Notes under the pieces: generated by a model
What the model was told of the DNA's origin: nothing
Database searches by the model: none
The model's input: the letters and a program-made list of their open reading frames with translations, nothing else
Shown here: piece by piece, positions 8,905 to 16,525 of the stretch
Position numbering within the stretch: the first letter of the stretch is position 1
Layout: each line of letters starts with the position of its first letter
Source of the DNA: an uncultured Eggerthella sp.
GTDB lineage: Bacteria; Actinomycetota; Coriobacteriia; Coriobacteriales; Eggerthellaceae
NCBI GenBank assembly: GCA_900542265.1
Contig: UQML01000008.1
Location: 5,040 to 69,039, forward strand
DNA: 64,000 nt
Direction: 5' to 3'
Program-made: the position numbers and the translations under genes

Positions 8905-9717
8905 CTAGTCGCGATCTATAACGTCGTTGCGAGGCATTTCCTCAGGGTTAGTTTGGAGCTCATTGTTCTCAACAACTTGCTCATCCACTACCTCTGCAGC
9001 CTCGGAAGGTGCAGCCATCTCTTCAGCAGTAACAGGAGCACCCGTACCAGCGATAACTGCATCAGCAATAAAGTTGCAAAGCAATGATACAGAGCGGATT
9101 GCATCATCATTTGCAGGGATACCATAATCCACATCATCAGGATCACAGTTGGTATCAAGTGTGCCAACGATGGGGATATTTAAGCGGCGAGCTTCATGAA
9201 TTGCAATTTGTTCACGGTTCGTATCAATAATAAAGACCATGTCAGGAACGCGCTTCATGTTGCGAATACCATTGAGGTTCGTCTGAAGTTTAGCAAGTTC
9301 CTTTCTTAAAAGAATCTGCTCTTTCTTAGGCAAGACCTCCATGCGGCCGTCTGTCTCCATTGCCTCAAGCTCCTCCATGCGCTGTACACGCTGGCGGATA
9401 GTAACAAAGTTGGTAAGCATGCCGCCCAACCAACGAGAATTAACATAAGGCATACCGCAACGATTTGCAGCCTCAGCAATGGGCTCCTGAGCTTGCTTCT
9501 TAGTACCAACAAACAAAACAGTGCCGCCCTTTGCTGCGCACTTCATGACAGCAGAATAAGCCTGGTCAAGACCGATAAGCGTCTGTTTGAGATCAAGAAT
9601 ATAGATGTCGCCACGTGAACCAAAAATATAGGGCTTCATCTTAGGATTCCAACGGCGTGTCTGATGGCCGAAGTGTGCGCCTGCGTCGAGCAGGGTCTTA
9701 ATGCTGACCTTAGTCAT
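8905..9717 (-). CDS. rpsB: 30S ribosomal protein S2
   Basis: S2 of the small ribosomal subunit. Starting at 9717 gives MTKVSIKTLLDAGAHFGHQT, the typical S2 opening, with GGAG about 7 nt upstream. The longest ORF (from 9846) would add 43 non-homologous residues and run through the leader. Conserved text includes RWNPKMKPYIFGSRGDIYILDL, FVGTKKQAQEPIAEAA, SRWLGGMLTNFVTIRQR and the late VGTLDTNCDPDDVDYGIPANDDAIRS. The C-terminal 40 residues are acidic and low-complexity. It heads the operon with tsf. Confidence 0.97.
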   Translation of the reverse strand: MTKVSIKTLLDAGAHFGHQTRRWNPKMKPYIFGSRGDIYILDLKQTLIGLDQAYSAVMKCAAKGGTVLFVGTKKQAQEPIAEAANRCGMPYVNSRWLGGMLTNFVTIRQRVQRMEELEAMETDGRMEVLPKKEQILLRKELAKLQTNLNGIRNMKRVPDMVFIIDTNREQIAIHEARRLNIPIVGTLDTNCDPDDVDYGIPANDDAIRSVSLLCNFIADAVIAGTGAPVTAEEMAAPSEAAEVVDEQVVENNELQTNPEEMPRNDVIDRD

Positions 9718-9826
9718 ACGTTCTCCATTCGTTAGTCCTCTGCAGAGCTTCACTCTTGGAATCCGCAGCCTTTTTCGAGTGGCCACTAGCAGATCCAAGT
9801 CCCCCCTGCATGTGTAATATAACAGC
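9718..9826 (-). promoter_or_regulatory. Structured 5' leader of rpsB-tsf (candidate autoregulatory leader)
   Basis: About 110 nt lie between the promoter and the rpsB ATG. The leader contains CTTGGA (9799-9794 on the minus strand) pairing with TCCAAG (9760-9755), an internal AGTGGCCACT palindrome, and a GC-rich CTCTGCAGAG element near the SD. S2 is known to repress its own operon through a leader in E. coli. That the same happens here is inference. Confidence 0.5.
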
Positions 9827-9832
9827 CTTAGC

Positions 9833-9860
9833 AGTATAGCAGCCAAAGCGCATGCTGCAA
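9833..9860 (-). promoter_or_regulatory. Promoter of rpsB-tsf
   Basis: Minus-strand -35 TTGCAG (9860-9855), 16-bp spacer, -10 TATACT (9838-9833). Both hexamers are close to the sigma-70 consensus, and the position is upstream of a plausible leader. Confidence 0.65.
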
Positions 9861-9926
9861 GTAACAGTTTGTTGAGGGTATAAATAAGGGAGTAAATTTA
9901 AGTAATTTAAGAAAGGTACTCTACAT

Positions 9927-10505
9927 TTAGCATTTTCTATCACGAAGAGCGATAAGTTTAGCATAGGTATCAGCGTCTACCCTATCAGCTATAGTTGCCT
10001 TGCGATGTGTTGCTACATTCCTATCAAGTTCTGCTTCTTCGGAAATCTCGTCCATTTCAAGCGAGAATCCATTAGCGCTCATACGATCAACGCCGCCACC
10101 AAAAACAGTGTCTTGAATGGTTGCATCACTCGTAACAACAAGCACTTCGCATCCCCTCTCACGCGCATCATGAGCAAGCTTTTCGATTACCTTATCAGCA
10201 GAAGACCCAAAGGGAGAAAACATAACGCGCACACCAGCAATACGTTCCGTTTTTCCCGCAGACTCAACATTGTCTCCCGCATCAAACACGATAGTTGCTT
10301 GATAGAGCGCACCAGCAAAGGCAGCCACATCGGAAATCAAAGATTCACGCACATTATTAAAGCGCGTGTGTGCATAGTCGGGATCATGCTTGTACGCCTC
10401 ATCATCAGCACGTATGGCACGATAACGTGAGCCTGAGCGCAAAACGTTATACCCATCAACAATGAGTATCTTTTTGCGTGGTTTAGATGTTCCTTTGCGT
10501 ACCAT
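9927..10505 (-). CDS. NYN domain ribonuclease-like protein (YacP/Rae1 family)
   Basis: PIN-like NYN-fold protein. B. subtilis YacP (Rae1) is a ribosome-associated mRNA endonuclease. Acidic metal-site motifs are visible: KKILIVDGYNVLRSGSRYR near the N-terminus, then TIVFDAGDNVESAG, then CEVLVVTSDATIQDTVFGGG. The start at 10505 (MVRKGTSKPRKKIL) replaces a longer ORF start at 10592 whose extra 29 residues overlap rlmB and resemble nothing. It follows rlmB by 7 bp, the same neighbour order as yacO-yacP in Firmicutes, which strongly supports the assignment. The SD is weak, so translation may be coupled to rlmB. Confidence 0.85.
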   Translation of the reverse strand: MVRKGTSKPRKKILIVDGYNVLRSGSRYRAIRADDEAYKHDPDYAHTRFNNVRESLISDVAAFAGALYQATIVFDAGDNVESAGKTERIAGVRVMFSPFGSSADKVIEKLAHDARERGCEVLVVTSDATIQDTVFGGGVDRMSANGFSLEMDEISEEAELDRNVATHRKATIADRVDADTYAKLIALRDRKC

Positions 10506-10512
10506 GAATTGC

Positions 10513-11268
10513 CTAGCGTCCGCGTTCTGATTGACGCATCCACTCATACATGCATGCTGTTGCTGCTTGTGCCACATTGAGCGATCCCACATTGCCTGCT
10601 TGAGGAAGACGAACCAAAAAGTCGCATCGTTCTTGAGTAAGGCGTGCTAATCCTTCACCTTCACTTCCCATAACAAGCGCAAGTTTGCCGGCCATAGGTG
10701 CGTCCCAAATGCATTCCGATGCTTTTTCAGAAGCACCTGCGACCCAAAAATCAGACTGCTTTAAGCGCTCAATGATCTGCGCGATATTAGATACCTGAGC
10801 GATATCGATATGTGCAATAGCACCTGCAGAAGATTTATACGTTGCCGCCGTCACACGAGCAGATCGTTTGTTAGGAATGATGATGCCAGACGCGCCCACG
10901 ATTTCAGCCGAACGAGCAATAGCACCTAAATTACCTGCATCTGTAATGTGATCCAAAATTACAATAAGCGCATTGCTGTCATGAGACTCAGCGCGCTTGA
11001 TAGCTTTATCAATAATGCTTTGCGCATTGCTGTATGCAAAGGGCAGCGTCTCAGCCATAATGCCTTGGTGACTACCACGCTCGGAGCGCTTATCCATTTG
11101 AGCACGCTTAACCTGCTTTACGGAAAGCTTCATACGATGAGCACGATTCACAATATCAGAAAGCGATTTATCATCCTTAACACCTTCTGCCACATAAATA
11201 CATTTAATAGGCACCTCAGATTTCAGTGCCTCAAGAACAGGACGCTTACCTTCAATATATTCAGCCAT
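10513..11268 (-). CDS. rlmB: 23S rRNA 2'-O-methyltransferase of the TrmH/SPOUT family (RlmB-like)
   Basis: SPOUT methyltransferase predicted to methylate ribose of G2251 (E. coli numbering) in the 23S peptidyl-transferase P-loop. An N-terminal L30e-like substrate-binding region (about 1-80) begins with EYIEGKRPVLEALKS. The knotted SAM domain has all three motifs: ILDHITDAGNLGAIARSAE with the catalytic Asn and Arg, LALVMGSEGEGLARL, and LPQAGNVGSLNVAQAAT. Length 251 is usual. The symbol follows the family name; substrate choice among TrmH relatives is not provable by eye. The downstream NYN gene forms a conserved pair. Confidence 0.88.
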   Translation of the reverse strand: MAEYIEGKRPVLEALKSEVPIKCIYVAEGVKDDKSLSDIVNRAHRMKLSVKQVKRAQMDKRSERGSHQGIMAETLPFAYSNAQSIIDKAIKRAESHDSNALIVILDHITDAGNLGAIARSAEIVGASGIIIPNKRSARVTAATYKSSAGAIAHIDIAQVSNIAQIIERLKQSDFWVAGASEKASECIWDAPMAGKLALVMGSEGEGLARLTQERCDFLVRLPQAGNVGSLNVAQAATACMYEWMRQSERGR

Positions 11269-11299
11269 GAGTCTCTCTCAGTTGTCGTTGTCTTCGGTT

Positions 11300-11331
11300 A
11301 TTGCAACCATTGCCGTAATCGGCGTTGCAAT
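11300..11331. repeat. Inverted repeat upstream of rlmB
   Basis: ATTGCAAC (11300-11307) and GTTGCAAT (11324-11331) are perfect reverse complements. They enclose a further 3-bp GCC/GGC pairing, giving a nearly continuous hairpin. It lies 32 bp before the rlmB start and could be a leader hairpin or an operator. No U-tract follows on either strand. Confidence 0.5.
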
Positions 11332-11522
11332 CATCACTACAATCTATAGCCATTCCACGTTAAAACACGGATTAGTTAAAAAGTGTAACACGCTTACCTT
11401 AAAGGGGGTTTTATTTGTCCGATAAATGCGTTATTATCTGACAACGTCATAAATACGCTTAAACATTTGCTCTGTTTTACCTAGGTTATTTGTTTGGCGA
11501 TAGGATGACTGAAGCACGAAAC

Positions 11523-11596
11523 TGGGCCATCGTCCAATGGCAGGACTCTGGTTTTTGGTACCAGCTATGTAGGTTCGAATCCTGCTGGCCCAGCCA
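11523..11596 (+). tRNA. tRNA-Gln (anticodon UUG)
   Basis: The cloverleaf closes by eye. The acceptor is TGGGCCA/TGGCCCA, the D stem GTCC/GGAC and the anticodon stem CTGGT/ACCAG. The loop TTTTGGT gives anticodon TTG. The T arm is GTAGG-TTCGAAT-CCTGC, and the 3' discriminator G is followed by an encoded CCA. It is the only tRNA recognised in the window. Confidence 0.95.
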
Positions 11597-11653
11597 TTTT
11601 TTACTTATCTACACACTGTTTACCTGTATTTACCTGTATATATGCTAGTCATT

Positions 11654-11675
11654 CCCGCATCAGCGGGTATTTTTG
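11654..11675 (+). terminator. Terminator downstream of tRNA-Gln
   Basis: CCCGC (11654-11658), ATCA loop and GCGGG (11663-11667) are followed by TATTTTTGT, on the plus strand about 60 nt after the tRNA. Confidence 0.75.
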
Positions 11676-11729
11676 TCTTATAGAGGCTTACACCAACTTA
11701 TGTCCGAGCCATGTTTCAAAAGAGCCTTG

Positions 11730-12674
11730 TTACCACAACGCCATTACCACAATCAGTATGGGAACAATAACAAAGAAACACACCGTCGAAAGAGCGGTGC
11801 CGGTTGCAGCAAGCTCAACATCATGTTTATAGATACCTGCGAATGCTGGAACCATGGAGCCAATAGGTGCTGCACACATGATGACGTACACGTAGATGAC
11901 GATGGGATCAATGTAGAGCGCATTCAAAATGAAGTAGCTTACGATAGGCAAGATAAGCTGGCGTACCACAATGTAGCCATACATGCGTTTCTCAGTCACC
12001 ACTTTGAGCAAGTTTGCACGTGAAAGTACTGCACCAACAATAAGCATAGCCACTGGCGGGCAAACGCCGCCAACAAACTCCATCGTATTTTGAATGATGG
12101 GCGGAAAGGTAATGCCCAGCAAAAAGATAACGAGGGCAAACGTACAAGCAATGAGCGGTGTATTGAGAAGCGTTTTGAGCGAAAAGCTTGGACGTCCGCT
12201 TTCTGTTTTGTGATTGTGAGCATCGAGAATCATAAATCCGATGGAGCCAATATAGAGATTACTCATCATGACAAAAATACTTGCAGCAAGCACCGTTGAG
12301 TCACCGTAAATGGTTTGCAGAATAGGAACGCCTAAAAAACCCGTGTTGGTACAAATATTCATAAAGATATAGAGAGCACGCTGATCTTGCGGCGTTTTAA
12401 AGAGATGATTACATCCTATGCTTACCAGCATAAAGATGGTGAATTGGATAAAACCCAAGATGAAAGTAACAATGATTTGCGTCTCGGCGTGTTCAATCTC
12501 AAGCGGCGCAACCGAGCCAATGATAAGGCAGGGCAGACAGATGTTCATGAGGAGTTTATTAAGACCATCAGTTGCATGCTCATTGAGATACTTGAGTCGA
12601 CCCGCCAAATAGCCAATGGCAACAACAATGAGCATCATACCCATCTGAGATATGGCCGATGACAAATCAATCAT
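11730..12674 (-). CDS. AEC family transporter (malate permease/auxin efflux carrier type)
   Basis: Ten-helix inner-membrane carrier of the bile/arsenite/riboflavin-transporter-like AEC family, members of which move malate, malonate and other organic acids. The 314-residue sequence is hydrophobic throughout. Family signs are the N-terminal MGMMLIVVAIGYLAGRLKYLNE, then GLNKLLMNICLPCLIIGSVAPLE (the conserved Asn and Pro before helix 2), ICTNTGFLGVPILQTIYG, and the last-third CAAPIGSMVPAFAGIY. A GGGAG SD lies about 5 nt before the ATG. It stands alone, divergent from the marR-MATE operon. Substrate unknown. Confidence 0.88.
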   Translation of the reverse strand: MIDLSSAISQMGMMLIVVAIGYLAGRLKYLNEHATDGLNKLLMNICLPCLIIGSVAPLEIEHAETQIIVTFILGFIQFTIFMLVSIGCNHLFKTPQDQRALYIFMNICTNTGFLGVPILQTIYGDSTVLAASIFVMMSNLYIGSIGFMILDAHNHKTESGRPSFSLKTLLNTPLIACTFALVIFLLGITFPPIIQNTMEFVGGVCPPVAMLIVGAVLSRANLLKVVTEKRMYGYIVVRQLILPIVSYFILNALYIDPIVIYVYVIMCAAPIGSMVPAFAGIYKHDVELAATGTALSTVCFFVIVPILIVVMALW

Positions 12675-12807
12675 ATTGCTCCCTTTGCCTCCTCGCGTTC
12701 AAGTCTTGATTGTAGCCCAGAGACACTCTCTCTTGCCTCACGTTGTTACCTAATTTATGAACATTCTGCGATTTTTTATCGTTTGTTTTCTTTTAGTAAT
12801 TCTTCGG

Positions 12808-12866
12808 TTGACCTTAGTCCGAATTCAGACTAACATATCTCACCACTATAGTCCGAATTCAGACTA
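12808..12866 (+). promoter_or_regulatory. Promoter with two identical MarR-type operators
   Basis: -35 TTGACC (12808-12813), 17-bp spacer, -10 TAACAT (12831-12836). The 18-mer TAGTCCGAATTCAGACTA occurs twice without change, at 12815-12832 (filling the spacer and touching the -10) and 12849-12866 (just past the expected start point). Each copy is a palindrome broken at one position per arm, and the copies are 34 bp apart. The marR gene follows at 12914, so autorepression is the natural inference. Confidence 0.85.
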
Positions 12867-12913
12867 TTACACCAATTAAAAGCACCGATCCATCGACAAG
12901 GATGATGTAACCC

Positions 12914-13384
12914 GTGAGCAAAGACGACCGATTCAGAGCGTTTATGAACTTAAGCAAAGAAACTAATGTTGCCTATCGTAATGCCGCCCACAAATACGGC
13001 TTATCTGATAGCGCCTTTGACATCCTCTACTTTTTAGAAACGGAAGGGCCGCTCACGCAAAAAGAACTGCGTCTGCTCACCTATTCAAGCAAGCAGACAG
13101 TTAATTCATCGGTTCAAAAAATGATCAAGCTTGGCTTCATTTATATCGATGAGGCGCGCGGACGCGAAAAGGTGTTGGGGCTAACCGAGAAAGGTCTCAC
13201 CTTTGCCCAGGCAACGACACAAAAAGTGTATGAAGCAGAACGGCGTGCGTTTGAGTCTTTAGGTGCACGCGACCAAGAAAAACTTCTTGCACTTTCAGCT
13301 CAGTTTACGCACGCACTCGTACAAGAGATTGACGCACTTGAACCACTGACTCGAGCCATAAATTCGAGTCATGTCAACGATTAA
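12914..13384 (+). CDS. MarR family transcriptional regulator
   Basis: Winged-helix dimeric regulator, 156 residues. The winged-helix region reads LSDSAFDILYFLETEGPLTQKELRLLT. The recognition helix is SSKQTVNSSVQKMIKLGFIY, and the wing is DEARGREKVLGLTEKG. C-terminal helices supply the dimer face. The start codon is GTG at 12914, with AAGGA upstream at a slightly long spacing. Nearby ATGs are out of frame or followed at once by a stop. It precedes the MATE exporter by 11 bp and lies behind twin palindromes that overlap the promoter, the standard architecture of ligand-released efflux control. The ligand is not predictable. Confidence 0.92.
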   Translation: MSKDDRFRAFMNLSKETNVAYRNAAHKYGLSDSAFDILYFLETEGPLTQKELRLLTYSSKQTVNSSVQKMIKLGFIYIDEARGREKVLGLTEKGLTFAQATTQKVYEAERRAFESLGARDQEKLLALSAQFTHALVQEIDALEPLTRAINSSHVND

Positions 13385-13395
13385 TAGGATTACTT

Positions 13396-14727
13396 ATGAA
13401 AATAGATATGTATTCACACTTGACCGTAAAGGACTTGCTCAAATTTACGGCTCCCTCAATTGCCATGATGATTTTCTCGTCGGTCTACTATATTATCGAC
13501 GGACTCTTTGTGGCTAACTTTGTTGGCACTACCGGTCTTGCGGCGGTTAACCTCATCATGCCTTTCATCATGATCTTAGGTACGGTTGGTTTTATGATCG
13601 GCACTGGTGGCACCGCTATTGTGGCTAAGACGTTTGGCGAGAAAGATCCCGAGCGTGCTAACCGCTATTTCTCCATGTTTATTTACGCTGCACTCGTGCT
13701 CGGTATCATCTTTGCGGTTGCTGGCCAATTCTTCATTATCCCCATCGCCACAATGCTTGGTGCAAGCGGAGAACTCTTGGCGATGTGCCACGTGTATGCT
13801 GCAATCAGTTTGGTATCGTTGCCATTTTTTGTCCTGCAATATGTATTCCAGGAATTCTTTGTAGCTGCCGGCAAACCCAACGTTGGCTTCTTTGTCGTAT
13901 TTGGCGCTGGCATCATCAATATTGTTCTTGACGCGCTTTTTATTGCCGGTTTTGGCTGGGGTGTCGCGGGTGCTGCTATTGCTACCGCCATTGGTGAGTT
14001 CTTTGGCGGCATTGTTCCTCTTGTTTATTTTGCCCGCAAAAAAGCAAGCCCTTTGCGTTTAGGTAAGACCTCATTCAACTTCCGCATCTTTGGCAAGGCT
14101 TGTGTAAACGGCTCCTCTGAAATGGTAACTAATATTGCTATGTCGCTAGTTGGCATGCTCTACAACTATCAACTCATGCACATGATTGGCGCAGAAGGCG
14201 TTGCAGCCTATGGCGTCATCATGTATGTCGTGATGGTGTTCTCGGCAATCTTTATGGGATACGCCATGGGATCCGCACCTTTGATGAGTATTCAATATGG
14301 TGCTAAAAACCATACTGAGATGAGAAGCCTGTGGAACAAAGGCATGGGGATTATTGGGGTATCGGGCATCATCATGTTTGTTGCGGCCGAACTTCTCGCA
14401 CGTCCTATATCAGCTGCCTTTGTTGGCTACGATCCAGCACTCCTTGATATGACTACACATGCCTTTATGATTTATTCGGTCGCGTACTTATTGATGGGCT
14501 TTTCAATTTATGGCTCATCGTTTTTTACCGCACTCAACAACGGACTCGTGTCAGCATCTATCTCGTTTTTGCGCACCCTTGTTTTTGAAACAAGCGCCAT
14601 TATCATCTTACCCATGATTTTTGGTATAGATGGAATTTGGGCCGCCATTATTGTGGCTGAATTTGCTGCTGTCGTGGTTACACTCATTTTTATGTTTGCG
14701 CTCGGCAAGACCTATGGGTATCGCTAA
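13396..14727 (+). CDS. MATE family multidrug efflux transporter
   Basis: Twelve-helix sodium- or proton-coupled exporter, 443 residues, in two pseudo-symmetric halves. Visible family text is MMIFSSVYYIIDGLFVANFVG near helix 1, GLAAVNLIMPFIMILGTVGFMIGTGGTAIVAK, then GAGIINIVLDALFIAGFGWGVAGAAIATAIGEF, and in the second half AYGVIMYVVMVFSAIFMGYAMGSAPLMSIQYGA. It belongs to the bacterial NorM/DinF-like branch seen in Firmicutes and Actinobacteria. It is co-transcribed with the marR gene 11 bp upstream. Likely substrates are cationic drugs or host compounds (inference). Confidence 0.92.
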   Translation: MKIDMYSHLTVKDLLKFTAPSIAMMIFSSVYYIIDGLFVANFVGTTGLAAVNLIMPFIMILGTVGFMIGTGGTAIVAKTFGEKDPERANRYFSMFIYAALVLGIIFAVAGQFFIIPIATMLGASGELLAMCHVYAAISLVSLPFFVLQYVFQEFFVAAGKPNVGFFVVFGAGIINIVLDALFIAGFGWGVAGAAIATAIGEFFGGIVPLVYFARKKASPLRLGKTSFNFRIFGKACVNGSSEMVTNIAMSLVGMLYNYQLMHMIGAEGVAAYGVIMYVVMVFSAIFMGYAMGSAPLMSIQYGAKNHTEMRSLWNKGMGIIGVSGIIMFVAAELLARPISAAFVGYDPALLDMTTHAFMIYSVAYLLMGFSIYGSSFFTALNNGLVSASISFLRTLVFETSAIIILPMIFGIDGIWAAIIVAEFAAVVVTLIFMFALGKTYGYR

Positions 14728-14804
14728 GATACCCCCCTTAAAATATTCATGATACCCAAATTAGCTCGCACCGGGCTGCGCCCAGCAAGTTTGATCCGCT
14801 CTGT

Positions 14805-14831
14805 TCGATCGTACTGCTCATTTAGTACAAT
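14805..14831 (+). promoter_or_regulatory. Promoter with palindrome before the flavoprotein gene
   Basis: -10 TACAAT sits at 14826-14831 with a -35-like TTCGAT (14804-14809) 16 bp upstream. GTACT (14811-14815) and AGTAC (14824-14828) form an inverted repeat across the spacer and -10. A strong GGGAGG SD follows before the ATG at 14861. Confidence 0.5.
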
Positions 14832-14860
14832 CAGGTAACACAAATTTTGGGAGGAATGAC

Positions 14861-15478
14861 ATGAAAATCTTAGCAATTAACGGATCACATCGTGTTGGTC
14901 AAAACACCGACATCTTAATTGATATTGCCCTTGACGCCGCGCGTCAAGCAGGGGCAGAAACAGAAGTCATTGAGCTTGCAGAATGCAACATTGAATTCTG
15001 CGCTGGTTGTAATCGTTGCCTCTTTAAACCTGAATGCTCCATTAAAGATGACGACATGCGCATGATCAAAGAAAAGATGCTCGCGGCTGACGGCATCCTT
15101 ATTGCATCCCCTAATTACTTCTCCAACGTAACAGCACGCATGAAAAATTTCTTTGATCGTACCCGTCCACTCCATATGACTTCAAACCAACTCAAAGGAA
15201 AAGTTGCCGGCTTTTTAACCATGGGCGGTCTTGATAACACCGGATCTGAAACCACTAATGCCATCATGGAAAATTTCTGCGCAACTCACGAGATGCTTAT
15301 TGTGCACGCGCGTCCTGAAGGTCCTGTTTTAGGATCAGGCGTAACAGGCTCTCTGCTCGACCGCGTTGAGGATGGCATCCCTCATTGGCGTCGTAGCGTT
15401 AAAGATGATCCTATTGCTCCGTTGATTGCCGCTCAATTAGGCAAAGACATGGTAGAACTTATTAAGCGCCTGTCGTAA
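14861..15478 (+). CDS. Flavodoxin-fold NAD(P)H-dependent FMN reductase / iron-sulfur flavoprotein-like
   Basis: Flavodoxin-like fold, 205 residues. The phosphate-binding loop is AINGSHRVGQNTDILI. Next comes the CAGCNRCLFKPECSIKDDDM block of the WrbA/iron-sulfur flavoprotein group. SPNYFSNVTARMKNFFDRT is the FMN-ring loop, and GFLTMGGLDNTGSETT the third FMN contact. The C-x2-C-x2-C pattern suggests a redox or metal site, but a true 4Fe-4S cluster cannot be claimed. It is monocistronic, with its own promoter and the terminator at 15541. Role: probably electron transfer or quinone/nitro-compound reduction in an anaerobe. Confidence 0.82.
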   Translation: MKILAINGSHRVGQNTDILIDIALDAARQAGAETEVIELAECNIEFCAGCNRCLFKPECSIKDDDMRMIKEKMLAADGILIASPNYFSNVTARMKNFFDRTRPLHMTSNQLKGKVAGFLTMGGLDNTGSETTNAIMENFCATHEMLIVHARPEGPVLGSGVTGSLLDRVEDGIPHWRRSVKDDPIAPLIAAQLGKDMVELIKRLS

Positions 15479-15540
15479 CCGCACGCAATAAGTACCTGCA
15501 CTATAGCTGAGACGTACCGCGTACATCTCACGAGAAAACA

Positions 15541-15580
15541 AACCGGGGATTGAGCATTTGTTCTCACCCCGGTTTTTTCT
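15541..15580 (+). terminator. Rho-independent terminator
   Basis: AACCGGGG (15541-15548) pairs with CCCCGGTT (15567-15574), followed by TTTTCTTCT on the plus strand. It separates the flavoprotein gene from the convergent SDR gene. Confidence 0.92.
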
Positions 15581-15613
15581 TCTGTGTCTTATAACCCCCA
15601 TCGGCACAAGAAA

Positions 15614-16417
15614 TTACCAAATAGAGCGCCCCGCATCAACATAGAGCGGGATACCCGTAATCAAATCAGTTGCATCAGACGCCAAAAAGACCGCTGCTGC
15701 CGCAATATCCTTAGGGGCGCCCACTTTTCTGTTATGAGGAATCATACGAGTAATAGCCTCATAGGCGCGCGGATTTGAAAGGGTATCTTCTGTCATACCT
15801 GTTTCAATGTAGCCGGGACAAATGCAATTTACCCGCACGTTGAACCGCGCCCACTCAAAAGCCAAGCCGCGCGTCATTTGCACAACGGCCGCTTTTGCTG
15901 CCATATACGGCGTCATGCGCGATGAACCAACGCGCGCTACCACCGAACCAATATTAATCACAGAACCGTATTTCTGCTCAATCATAACTTTTGCGACCTT
16001 GTTGGCAATAAAGAACACAGCCTTAAGATCTGTGTCAACTACCTCGTCGAACTCTTCTTCAGTCACGTTTTGTGCAAGTTGCGTCATGCCCACACCTGCA
16101 TTGTTGACTAAGATATCGATGTGGCTATAATGCGCGAGCGTATCAGCGATAACACGATCAATGAAATCCCCATCGCGCACGTCACCACAATGTATCTGTG
16201 GTGCTTCCCCGAAGGTCTCTTCGATTTCTTTCGCGGTCTGAGCGAGCTCTTCTTCCAGAATATCAACCAGCACAAGATGTGCACCATAGCCGGCATACGC
16301 AACGGCGATCCCTTTACCAATACCCCGTGCTGCACCAGTAATAAGAGCAACCTTATCGGTCAGATTAAAAACAGGAACTCCCTCAGCAATGGTCTCAGTG
16401 TTTTTTTCGTCTTGCAT
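15614..16417 (-). CDS. SDR family NAD(P)-dependent oxidoreductase
   Basis: Classical short-chain dehydrogenase, 267 residues. The cofactor motif GAARGIGKGIAVAYAGYGA with LVLVDI after it favours NAD. CGDVRDGDF is the adenine-ring loop and NNAGVGMTQLA the stabilising NNAG. Catalysis uses Ser in IGSVVARVGSSRM and YMAAK (Tyr-x3-Lys). The C-terminal CPGYIETGMTEDTLSNP and GIPLYVDAGRSIW are usual. AGGGGA lies 5 nt before the ATG. Substrate (sugar, polyol or acyl) cannot be told. It ends next to the terminator hairpin of the convergent flavoprotein gene. Confidence 0.88.
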   Translation of the reverse strand: MQDEKNTETIAEGVPVFNLTDKVALITGAARGIGKGIAVAYAGYGAHLVLVDILEEELAQTAKEIEETFGEAPQIHCGDVRDGDFIDRVIADTLAHYSHIDILVNNAGVGMTQLAQNVTEEEFDEVVDTDLKAVFFIANKVAKVMIEQKYGSVINIGSVVARVGSSRMTPYMAAKAAVVQMTRGLAFEWARFNVRVNCICPGYIETGMTEDTLSNPRAYEAITRMIPHNRKVGAPKDIAAAAVFLASDATDLITGIPLYVDAGRSIW

Positions 16418-16441
16418 ACGATCCCCTCTCCTTGTAGCAAA

Positions 16442-16477
16442 ACCCCACTCTAGAAGGCGCTTTTATCTTCTAGAGTG
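16442..16477 (-). terminator. Rho-independent terminator downstream of the ZIP gene
   Basis: Perfect 11-bp stem: CACTCTAGAAG (16446-16456) with CTTCTAGAGTG (16467-16477). On the minus strand it is followed by GGGTTTTGC. It lies between the ZIP stop and the downstream SDR start. Confidence 0.8.
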
Positions 16478-16525
16478 CATTAAACTGCAAAATGAGAGAG
16501 AAGATGCATTGGTTTTTTCGATACA

